A stretch of 64,000 nucleotides of DNA from DASRHD01 sp035485575 (GTDB lineage Bacteria; Verrucomicrobiota; Verrucomicrobiia; Opitutales; Opitutaceae): positions 1-64,000 of the forward strand of contig DATHNW010000018.1 in assembly GCA_035485575.1 (NCBI GenBank). The letters are read 5' to 3'. The notes below the pieces were generated by a model, which saw only the letters and a program-made list of their open reading frames with translations, was not told the origin of the DNA and ran no database searches. Position 1 is the first letter of the stretch, and each line of letters opens with the position of its first letter. The position numbers were made by a program, and so were the translations under genes. This document shows positions 1-6,464 of this stretch, piece by piece.

Positions 1-116
1 CAACGGTGCGCAGTCTTACTACAGCGGCAGAGCGTTCCGTGGCTCGCTCAGGGTTTAAACTTAGGGGCCTGAAATCTTCTTCGTTCTGGATAACGCTAGT
101 ATGGGCAATTACTTAG

Positions 117-147
117 TTGGCGTCCCCACGGGGATTCGAACCCCGGT
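117..147. repeat. Direct repeat of the tRNA-Glu 3' end (att-like, distal copy)
   Basis: These 31 bases are identical to 2499-2529, the 3' end of the intact tRNA-Glu gene (T arm, acceptor strand and encoded CCA on the minus strand). Identity stops abruptly on both sides (116 differs from 2498, and 148 from 2530). No tRNA 5' half lies beside this copy, so it is a tRNA fragment. This is the arrangement left when an element integrates into a tRNA 3' end. Confidence 0.85.
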
Positions 148-191
148 CTCGGAGACCAGCTTGCTTGCGGGCTTTGCCCGTCTCTACCGAG
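148..191. repeat. Imperfect inverted repeat next to the distal att-like copy
   Basis: CTCGGAGAC (148-156) and GTCTCTACCGAG (180-191) can pair with a three-base bulge around an inner CGGGC-TTT-GCCCG hairpin (168-180). It directly abuts the tRNA-derived repeat and lies just downstream of the AbiEii-like gene. It could be a transcription terminator for that operon or an element-end recombination feature; no T-tract is evident. Confidence 0.4.
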
Positions 192-213
192 TTTGCGAAT
201 GCGGTCGGCGGCG

Positions 214-1053
214 CTATCCCGAAACGAAACCCAGGAACCGCTGCACGAGTTCGAAAGCGCGTCGCGTTTGTCTCGCGCGATCGTCGGCCCTGACGGTTTG
301 GTTGAACGCCGCTACCTGGCGGGGGCCGTAATCATCCGGGCTGTTAAACTTCGCTCGTAGAATTTCAATTGCGCGGATTACGTTCTTGTCTCGTGCCCGC
401 GTCTTCCAGTCCTCCGCAATCTCCAAGCCCCCGTCCGAAACCTGATCCAGGCAGAAGCAAATATCGTAAGCATCTTTTGGTTTGTCCCGGCCGTGAAGCG
501 CGTAGCACTTCATCACGAGAAAATCCGGCAGGGCCGCGACCCGGATTTCGACGGAGTTGACCGCCCCGTCCACCATGTGACCTTTGACAACAATCGGCTC
601 CGGGTCCCGAAAGGCGACCCCGCAACCTTCCGTCTGGAGCACGCGAAATCCTTGGATTTTTTTCTCCCGCGTTGAGCGAAGCTTGAATTCCTTCGGCGCG
701 AGAAAATCCACGTCTACGCGCACGGCATTTTGCCCATCTTCCAAATCCACCACGGTGAAAAGTTGAAAGTGTTTTTCGCTGAGCTGATATCGCCGCGTAT
801 CGATGAGCAGCTTCAGCAATTCCGCGTAACGTCCGTCGCTCAGTTTGCCCGCATCGAGGGCCAGATCGACATCGATGCTCATCACATGCGGTTCTGTGCT
901 TTCGGTCAGCAGCAAGTCCGGCACCCAGCCACCGACCAGCACCACGCATTCCCGAAAGGAAGCGAGAACTTGGCCAAGATCGACCAGCACACGATGGGCA
1001 GCCGTCGTTTGACGCTCAGAATAATCACCCTTGAAGCGAGGTTCGGAATTCAT
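214..1053 (-). CDS. AbiEii-like nucleotidyltransferase toxin (type IV toxin-antitoxin)
   Basis: 279 aa. The N-terminal part has a nucleotidyltransferase-type signature: GGW in VVLVGGWVPDLLL (about residues 38-50), then the metal-binding pattern SIDVDLALD (about residues 59-67), with a further acidic strand VRVDVDFLAP. Known AbiEii proteins are nucleotidyltransferase-fold toxins that are counteracted by AbiEi. I chose the ATG at 1053 because it overlaps the stop of the upstream antitoxin gene (ATGA), as expected for a coupled pair; an upstream extension to 1140 would run inside that gene. The family and role are assigned from motifs and context; substrate and phage activity are unknown. Confidence 0.75.
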   Translation of the reverse strand: MNSEPRFKGDYSERQTTAAHRVLVDLGQVLASFRECVVLVGGWVPDLLLTESTEPHVMSIDVDLALDAGKLSDGRYAELLKLLIDTRRYQLSEKHFQLFTVVDLEDGQNAVRVDVDFLAPKEFKLRSTREKKIQGFRVLQTEGCGVAFRDPEPIVVKGHMVDGAVNSVEIRVAALPDFLVMKCYALHGRDKPKDAYDICFCLDQVSDGGLEIAEDWKTRARDKNVIRAIEILRAKFNSPDDYGPRQVAAFNQTVRADDRARQTRRAFELVQRFLGFVSG

Positions 1054-2231
1054 AGCGCGGTGATTCTTGACCACGCCGGGCGCAGCCTGCGGTCGAGCAC
1101 GGCATCCGCCGCTTCTTGGCCGCGTCCGCCGGCATGCCAAGTATCTACATACGTTTGAAGCGGATGAGTGCAGACGCCCGCATGATCTTCCTCCTTCGCG
1201 CCGGCGAGGTAACCGCGGTCGGGAGGAATTAGCAGCGTTAGATTGGCACCGGAATCGACGGCGGACGCCTTCAGCATCTCGCGAATCCAGTCCACATGGT
1301 CCTCCATCGCCATTAACCAGAATTTGGGTTGCCGCACCATCGGCGCTTGTCGTTCAGCAGCGGAGAATGCCGCCCACGCGACACGCGTTTCGTTGCCGGC
1401 GTTGATTTCACGCATCGCTTTTTCGATGTCTGCGTTTTTGAGCAGCGTGAACCACTCCTTTTGTGGGATCCGGTCAAAGCGGTAGGCATTACGCCAGGCC
1501 AGCAATAGTTTTTCAGGATCGGTGACCCGCAGGCTCCCATCTGCTTGTTCCGCCAAATGACCCTCGTTCCGCAAGTGCGCCACAATCTTATTCACCAATC
1601 CCAAACTGACGCCGGGTTCGGTCAGATCCTTCAACGCGCGTTGACTGGTGGGGCCACTCCAGCGCACGCCGGAATGCTCGGTTTTTAGGAGTGCTCGCAC
1701 GACTTGCGCAGCTTCGGGAGAGCCCAAATTTCCTTCCGCCCGCGACGTCTGATGCACCGGCTGGTTTCCTTTTCGATCCATGTAAAACAATCCGGGGACC
1801 GCGATGCGGCAGTTTCCGGCCAAGTCGAACCACCCCCAACCGCGCTCCCAGCATACTTCCGCCAATCGAGGTGAAACAAACGGAGCCGCGTATACCCAAG
1901 AGCGAACACTCTGAAGTGAGCGATCGGGGTTGAACCTTCGATCGATAGAGACCGCAGGCACGTTCGCGGCCCGTATGCCGCCTGGCACTTCTGGAATCAA
2001 AGATGGCCGAGGCTGCGCCTTGCATTCTACCAAGAACTCCAGCTTTGGTCCGTTCGGCACCTTCAACTTGGCAATGAAATCGATCCCTTGCTCGCGTGCA
2101 GATGAGTCGGACACATCAACTTTGGAATCCATAAACACTTCAGAAAGAAGCGCTCGGAGCTTTTCAGCACATAACCGCTCCACCTCAAGAGAGGTGAGAC
2201 GGTCGATGTTCACTGGAACGACGTTGTTCAC
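1050..2231 (-). CDS. AbiEi-like antitoxin/autorepressor with PD-(D/E)XK-like N-terminus
   Basis: 393 aa, first gene of the pair. The central part (about residues 165-240) looks like a winged helix (SGPTSQRALKDLTEPGVSLG, then VNKIVAHLRNEG). The C-terminus has the AbiEi-type pattern PLQTYVDTWHAGGRGQEAA. The N-terminus carries GIDFIAK (D51) and FLVECKAQ (E69, K71), spaced like the D...ExK core of PD-(D/E)XK nucleases, followed by VSPRLAEVCWERGWGWFDLA. AbiEi proteins neutralise AbiEii and repress their own promoter. The start is a GTG at 2231 without a clear Shine-Dalgarno; a second GTG at 2213 is possible, and both lie inside the proposed operator. Whether the N-terminal domain is catalytic is unknown. 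Confidence 0.72.
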   Translation of the reverse strand: MNNVVPVNIDRLTSLEVERLCAEKLRALLSEVFMDSKVDVSDSSAREQGIDFIAKLKVPNGPKLEFLVECKAQPRPSLIPEVPGGIRAANVPAVSIDRRFNPDRSLQSVRSWVYAAPFVSPRLAEVCWERGWGWFDLAGNCRIAVPGLFYMDRKGNQPVHQTSRAEGNLGSPEAAQVVRALLKTEHSGVRWSGPTSQRALKDLTEPGVSLGLVNKIVAHLRNEGHLAEQADGSLRVTDPEKLLLAWRNAYRFDRIPQKEWFTLLKNADIEKAMREINAGNETRVAWAAFSAAERQAPMVRQPKFWLMAMEDHVDWIREMLKASAVDSGANLTLLIPPDRGYLAGAKEEDHAGVCTHPLQTYVDTWHAGGRGQEAADAVLDRRLRPAWSRITAL

Positions 2232-2261
2232 GTAAACATGAACGGTATAAATTTCGTGAAC
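2208..2261. promoter_or_regulatory. Symmetric four-half-site operator at the AbiEi start
   Basis: Four hexamers are placed symmetrically about 2234.5: GTTCAC (2208-2213), GTTCAC (2226-2231), ATGAAC (2238-2243, one mismatch) and GTGAAC (2256-2261). The spacing is N12-N6-N12, so every base of one arm mirrors the other arm. It covers the antitoxin start codon and the region just upstream. AbiEi proteins are known to autorepress through inverted repeats, so this is a likely binding site. Confidence 0.6.
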
Positions 2262-2444
2262 ATAGGCAAGCTGTTTACATGCCTCTCCTCTGTACAGTCG
2301 CGTGTGCTGATCCGTTGGGAATCGGTCACTACTCGTTTCGCGAGGCCGGCATGCTCTAAGCCGACCTTTACAGGTGACTCAGAATACTCTGCGTCATCTG
2401 CAAACGTTGCCGGATTTCCTTGAACTTATTGTCACTTAGGGCTG

Positions 2445-2490
2445 AACCAAAAACACAAAACCCCGTAACTGCCAGAGAGAGCTACAGGGC
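2445..2490 (-). terminator. Possible terminator downstream of tRNA-Glu
   Basis: On the minus strand, an imperfect CCC(T)GTA...TAC-GGGG hairpin (2461-2489) follows the tRNA and is followed by a T-rich run (TTTTGTGTTTTTGG). The stem is weak, so this is a moderate call. It lies inside the islet, as expected if the element restored a 3' flank to the tRNA. Confidence 0.4.
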
Positions 2491-2498
2491 TTAAAAAA

Positions 2499-2529
2499 TT
2501 GGCGTCCCCACGGGGATTCGAACCCCGGT
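2499..2529. repeat. Direct repeat, copy inside the intact tRNA-Glu (att-like)
   Basis: Identical over 31 bases to 117-147. It spans the encoded CCA, discriminator, acceptor strand and T arm of the tRNA on the minus strand, a common attachment segment for tyrosine-integrase elements. Confidence 0.8.
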
Positions 2530-2576
2530 TCTCACCGTGAAAGGGTGGTGTCCTAACCGGGCTAGACGATGGGGAC
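2500..2576 (-). tRNA. tRNA-Glu (anticodon UUC)
   Basis: The minus strand folds as a complete cloverleaf. The acceptor GTCCCCA pairs with TGGGGAC, the discriminator is G and CCA is encoded (2500-2502). The anticodon loop is CTTTCAC with anticodon TTC, and the T arm contains GGTTCGAATCC. A 3' fragment of the same gene lies at 117-147. Confidence 0.95.
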
Positions 2577-2592
2577 AAGCACGGAGCCGGGC

Positions 2593-2620
2593 AAACTACG
2601 GCGCCCCACCACCCGTGCAA
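2593..2620 (-). promoter_or_regulatory. Candidate sigma-70 type promoter of tRNA-Glu
   Basis: On the minus strand, TTGCAC (2620-2615) and TAGTTT (2598-2593) are separated by 16 nt and end 16 nt before the tRNA 5' end. Spacing and position fit; the -10 is only a fair match. Confidence 0.45.
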
Positions 2621-2693
2621 GGATTAATTTTGGCCTCCCAGCCCGCGTTTTTTTCTTCCGGCGCCCGGTTGCCACGTTCTCAATTCCTCCCGC

Positions 2694-3605
2694 ATGACTT
2701 TTTCCGAAATCGCCGCCGCCCTGCCGCCCGCCGCCGTCAACAGCATCGACGGCCTGCCTTTCCCGAAGATCGGCTCGGGCAAAGTCCGCGAGCTTTTCGA
2801 CCTCGGCGATGCCCTGCTGCTCACCGCCACCGACCGCCTGTCGGCCTTCGACGTCATCCTGCCCGATGGCATTCCCGGCAAGGGCATCGTGCTCACGCAA
2901 ATCAGCCTGTGGTGGTTCGCGCAAACCACCGGCCTGATGCCCAACCATCTCCTGCCCGACCAGGCCGGTGAATTTGCCCGCCGCGGCCTGCGCGACCGCG
3001 ACCTGCAGCTCCGCAGCATGATCGTGAAAAAGCTCAAGCCCCTGCCCATCGAGTGCGTGGTGCGGGGTTACCTGGTCGGCAGCGGCTGGAGTTCGTACCA
3101 AAAAACCGGGGAGGTCTGCGGCCACCACCTGCGGCCCGGCCTGCGCCAGGCCGACCGCCTGCCAGCGCCACTTTTCACGCCCACGACCAAGGCGCCCAAG
3201 GGCCAGCACGACGAACCGATCAACGATGCGCAGGGGGCCGCGCTGACGGGCGCCGCGCTCTACGAAAAAGTGAAGGCGGCCAGCCTCGCGCTCTACACGT
3301 TCGGCCGCGACCGCGCCGCGCACGCCGGCATGATTCTCGCCGACACCAAGTTCGAATTCGGCACCGACGCCGCCGGCAACCTGGTCCTGATCGACGAAGT
3401 CCTCACGCCCGACTCTTCGCGCTACTGGCCCGCCGAAAGTTACGCGCCCGGCCAGTCGCCGCCGAGCTTCGACAAGCAGTTTGTGCGCGACCATCTCCTC
3501 GCCATCAAATGGGACCAGAAGCCACCGGCGCCCCGTCTGCCCGCCGACATCATCGCGCGCACGCAGGACAAGTATCTCGCCGCGCTGCGGGGCTTGATGA
3601 CGTGA
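2694..3605 (+). CDS. purC: Phosphoribosylaminoimidazole-succinocarboxamide synthase
   Basis: 303 aa, the length of the long bacterial/yeast-type SAICAR synthases. It ligates aspartate to CAIR using ATP in de novo purine synthesis, in the cytoplasm. Visible signatures are GSGKVRELFDLG at the N-terminus, the ATP-site strand TATDRLSAFDV, the family block CVVRGYLVGSGWSSYQKTG (about residues 121-139), LIDEVLTPDSSRYWP (about 232-246) and KQFVRDHL. The ATG at 2694 begins the conserved N-terminus. It converges with cinA, whose stop is 3 bp away, so no terminator fits between them. No other pur gene is adjacent. Confidence 0.95.
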   Translation: MTFSEIAAALPPAAVNSIDGLPFPKIGSGKVRELFDLGDALLLTATDRLSAFDVILPDGIPGKGIVLTQISLWWFAQTTGLMPNHLLPDQAGEFARRGLRDRDLQLRSMIVKKLKPLPIECVVRGYLVGSGWSSYQKTGEVCGHHLRPGLRQADRLPAPLFTPTTKAPKGQHDEPINDAQGAALTGAALYEKVKAASLALYTFGRDRAAHAGMILADTKFEFGTDAAGNLVLIDEVLTPDSSRYWPAESYAPGQSPPSFDKQFVRDHLLAIKWDQKPPAPRLPADIIARTQDKYLAALRGLMT

Positions 3606-3608
3606 AAA

Positions 3609-4931
3609 TCACTGCGGCACGCCCGGAACGCGCGCCGCCACAGAGTGGCCCGCCTGCGCATGCACGAGTTCGCGGCGCAGCCAGTCGAGCGCGGCGTTGA
3701 CCGCGCGCTGTTTCACTGTCGGCCGCGGCCCGGGATAGCTGAGCCGTTTCGACCACACGCCGTGCGGGGCATGCAATGACAGGTAAATCGTGCCAACGGG
3801 ATTCTCCTTCGTGCCGCCGCAGGGGCCGGCAAAGCCGGTGATGGCCAGCGCGTAATCTGCGCCGAGTTTTTCCGCTGCGCCGGTCGCCATGGCCACGGCA
3901 CCCTCGGCGCTGACCGCGCCGTGCTGGAGAAGCAGGCATTCAGGCACATCGAGAAACTGCATCTTCGAATCGTTCGAGCAGCACACGCAGCCGCCGGTGA
4001 AAAACTTCGAGGCTCCGCAAATGTCAGTGAACGCGCTCGCGAGCAGACCGCCGGTCGCAGCCTCGGCCACGGCAAGGGTTTTCTCCTGCGCGCGCAGAAG
4101 GTCGGCGCAGACTTCGGCCAGTGAATCGTGGCCGAAGCACACAAAATCGTCCTGCAACAGCCGCGCACACTGGTCGGCGGTGGCTTGGAGTTCCGCCGGC
4201 GAAAGTTTTTCCCCGGGCGAACTCAGCCGGCAATCGACATGCCCCGTGTGCGCACAGAAAGCCACGCTGAGCGCGCCGCCGTGCCGGTCGAAGACGGGCT
4301 GGAGCTTCGTCTCGAGCGCGCTTTCGCCAATGCCCGCGGTGCGGATCTGCACATAGGCCTCGGATTCGAGCAGAAGGCCGAGCCGGGCGAGGCGCGGCAG
4401 CACCTGCTCGGTGAACATCGGCTGCAATTCATTCGGCGGGCCGGGCAGCATGCAGAGAACCTTGCCGTCCTGTTCGATCCAAAGGCCGGGCGCGGTGCCG
4501 TTGGCGTTGGGCAGCGGCTCGGCGCGCTCGGGGCGGTGGGCCTGTTTCAAATTGTTTGGCGTCATCTTGCGGCCGAGCCGGGCGAAACGTTCCACGACGG
4601 CCTTTTCAAGCACGGGATCAAAGACCAATTTTTGTCCGAGCACCCCGGCGATGGCTTCGCGCGTGCGGTCGTCGCAGGTCGGGCCGAGCCCGCCCGTGGT
4701 GATGACGACGTCGCTGCGCGCCCAGCTTTCGGCAAATTGCGCGGCAATGGCCTCGGCCTCGTCCGTGACGGTCACGTTGCGCTGCAACGTCATGCCGCGG
4801 CGGCCGAGCTGCGCGCCGATGAACGCTAGGTGACTGTTGGCCGTGAGGCCCAGCAGCAGTTCATCGCCGAGCGTGAGCAGCTCGTAACGTTTGGCGATGA
4901 CGCGGGTTGAAACGGTGGAGGATGAGACCAT
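3609..4931 (-). CDS. cinA: CinA family nicotinamide-nucleotide amidohydrolase
   Basis: 440 aa with two domains. The N-terminal MoCF-like domain has VVITTGGLGPTCDDRTREAI (about residues 58-77) and MLPGPPNELQPMF. The C-terminal PncC-type domain (about 285-430) has AEAATGG, GASKFFTGG, SNDSK and ITGFAGPCGGT. The family deamidates NMN and cleaves ADP-ribose-type pyrophosphates in NAD salvage. In the amidase block the usual Tyr of TYSN is Cys (CCSN), and ESCTGG is EAATGG; the Ser of GAS and the Lys of SNDSK are kept. The ATG at 4931 lies 36 bp from the divergent uvrC start. The reading frame stays open far upstream, but that part is antisense to uvrC and is not this protein. Confidence 0.9.
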   Translation of the reverse strand: MVSSSTVSTRVIAKRYELLTLGDELLLGLTANSHLAFIGAQLGRRGMTLQRNVTVTDEAEAIAAQFAESWARSDVVITTGGLGPTCDDRTREAIAGVLGQKLVFDPVLEKAVVERFARLGRKMTPNNLKQAHRPERAEPLPNANGTAPGLWIEQDGKVLCMLPGPPNELQPMFTEQVLPRLARLGLLLESEAYVQIRTAGIGESALETKLQPVFDRHGGALSVAFCAHTGHVDCRLSSPGEKLSPAELQATADQCARLLQDDFVCFGHDSLAEVCADLLRAQEKTLAVAEAATGGLLASAFTDICGASKFFTGGCVCCSNDSKMQFLDVPECLLLQHGAVSAEGAVAMATGAAEKLGADYALAITGFAGPCGGTKENPVGTIYLSLHAPHGVWSKRLSYPGPRPTVKQRAVNAALDWLRRELVHAQAGHSVAARVPGVPQ

Positions 4932-4967
4932 GCTTGCGAGCCACGAAAATAGGCTAATCTCATAAAA

Positions 4968-6452
4968 ATGCCAGCCGCAGAGCCAATTGACCTCAAGGAA
5001 AAGGTGCGCCACCTGCCCGACCGCCCCGGCGTCTACCTGATGAAAGACCGGCTCGGACGCATCATTTATGTCGGCAAGGCAAAGAGTTTGAAAAAACGCG
5101 TCTCGTCCTATTTTCAGCGGGCGCGCAGCCGGACGCTGCATCCCAAAATCCGCGCCCTGATCCGGATGATCACGGATTTCGACATCATGGAGGTGAAATC
5201 CGAGCCCGAGGCGCTGCTGCTCGAAGGCCGCCTGATCAAGCAGTGGCGGCCCAAGTACAACACCGACTTCACCGACGACAAACGCTTCCTGCTCGTGCGG
5301 GTGGAACCGGCCGAGGAGCTCCCGCGCTTCCGGCTCACCCGGCTGAAAAAGGACGACCTTTCGCGCTACTTCGGGCCCTTCGCGCACAGCGGCCTCCTGC
5401 GCAAGACACTGGCCCAGATGCGGCGCCAGTTCGGCATCCTTCTCGGCGACGCGCAGCCGCAGCGGCTCGCCGATGGCACCTGGCAGCTTTATGACGACGT
5501 GCGGCGGGAACTTTACGGTTTTCACAACACCGTCACCGCCGAAGACTACCGCCGCCGCGTGGACGAGGCGTGCAATTTCCTCGAGGGCAAGTCGCGCGAA
5601 TGGCTTGGGACGCTGCGCGCCGAGATGCTCGCCGCCGCGGAGAAGCAGGAATTCGAAAAGGCCGCCGAACTGCGCGACGTCGTCTTCGCGCTGGAGCAGA
5701 CGCTGAGAAAAACGCGCAAGTTCGAGCGAACCTCCGCGCCAGCCTCCGCCGACGAGGAGGCGATGGCTGCGCTGGGCGAGGCGCTCGGGCTCGATGGACC
5801 GCCGCAGACGATGGAGTGTTTCGACATCTCGCACATCTCGGGCACCTTCGTCGTCGCGTCGATGGTGCGTTTCTCCGGCGGCCGGCCGGACAAGGACCAC
5901 TATCGCCGCTTCCAGATCAAAAGTTTCGTCGGAAACGATGATTTCCGCGCGATGGAGGAAGTCGTCAGCCGCCGGTACCGCCGGCTCGCGGCGGAGCACA
6001 AGGTGTTTCCCGACCTGGTCGTGATTGACGGCGGGCGCGGCCAGATCGGCGCCGCGCTGAAGGCATTTATCGGCCTCGACTGCATGCCACCGCCACTCAT
6101 CGGCCTCGCGAAAAAACGCGAGACCGTCATTTTCCCCGATGAGCGTCCACCGCTCAATCTGCCGCTCAATCATCCCGGCCTGAAACTGCTCCAGCGCCTG
6201 CGTGACGAGGCCCACCGCTTTGCCAATACCTACAACGCCGACCTGCGCTCGAAAAAAATCCGCGAGAGCATCCTCGACGACCTGCCCGGCCTGGGCGCGG
6301 TGCGCCGCGCCGCGCTGCTCGCGCACTTCGGCGGCCTCGGCCGGCTGCAGGCCGCGGATGTCGCGGAAATCCGGCAGGTTAAAGGCTTCGGCCCCAAGCT
6401 CGCCGCGGAATTGCGCGCATTTCTCGATGGGAAAAAATCGCCACCGCCTTAA
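4968..6452 (+). CDS. uvrC: Excinuclease ABC subunit C (short, no Fe-S cysteine motif)
   Basis: 494 aa, shorter than the usual ~600. The order is: GIY-YIG nuclease (GVYLMKDRLGRIIYVG, about residues 21-36, with LLLEGRLIK supplying the Glu), UVR motif (about 213-248, AEKQEFEKAAELRD), RNase H-like UvrC region (ECFDISHISGTF, VVIDGGRGQ, DEAHRFANTYN) and a tandem HhH tail (DLPGLGAVRRAAL, VKGFGPKLAAELRAF). It makes both incisions in nucleotide excision repair. The segment that normally holds four cysteines between the GIY-YIG and UVR parts has only one Cys (in DEACNF), so the [4Fe-4S] site described for E. coli UvrC looks absent. The next gene starts 12 bp downstream. Confidence 0.95.
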   Translation: MPAAEPIDLKEKVRHLPDRPGVYLMKDRLGRIIYVGKAKSLKKRVSSYFQRARSRTLHPKIRALIRMITDFDIMEVKSEPEALLLEGRLIKQWRPKYNTDFTDDKRFLLVRVEPAEELPRFRLTRLKKDDLSRYFGPFAHSGLLRKTLAQMRRQFGILLGDAQPQRLADGTWQLYDDVRRELYGFHNTVTAEDYRRRVDEACNFLEGKSREWLGTLRAEMLAAAEKQEFEKAAELRDVVFALEQTLRKTRKFERTSAPASADEEAMAALGEALGLDGPPQTMECFDISHISGTFVVASMVRFSGGRPDKDHYRRFQIKSFVGNDDFRAMEEVVSRRYRRLAAEHKVFPDLVVIDGGRGQIGAALKAFIGLDCMPPPLIGLAKKRETVIFPDERPPLNLPLNHPGLKLLQRLRDEAHRFANTYNADLRSKKIRESILDDLPGLGAVRRAALLAHFGGLGRLQAADVAEIRQVKGFGPKLAAELRAFLDGKKSPPP

Positions 6453-6464
6453 AAGAGAACTGCG

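Larger units (their letters stand above)
117..2529. mobile_element. Small tRNA-Glu-associated islet carrying an AbiE-like pair
   Basis: The islet is bounded by a 31-bp direct repeat of the tRNA-Glu 3' end and contains only two co-directional genes, an AbiEi-like antitoxin and an AbiEii-like nucleotidyltransferase. The distance from repeat to repeat is 2382 bp. No integrase, transposase or phage gene is present, so the islet was either mobilised in trans, lost its integrase, or is one unit of a tandem array extending off the left edge. The boundaries are seen directly; the integration history is inference. Confidence 0.65.

Noticed and set aside
2238..2423. Possible 61-aa gene upstream of the antitoxin
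   Set aside because: It overlaps the operator region, shows no recognisable motif or ribosome site, and its composition does not look coding.
4968..5100. GIY-YIG homing endonuclease
   Set aside because: The domain is the N-terminus of a complete UvrC with UVR, RNase H-like and HhH parts.
4932..6326. Upstream extension of the cinA frame to a 905-codon protein
   Set aside because: The extra part is entirely antisense to uvrC, whose motifs are unambiguous; the extension is a GC-rich shadow frame and the ATG at 4931 begins the CinA fold.
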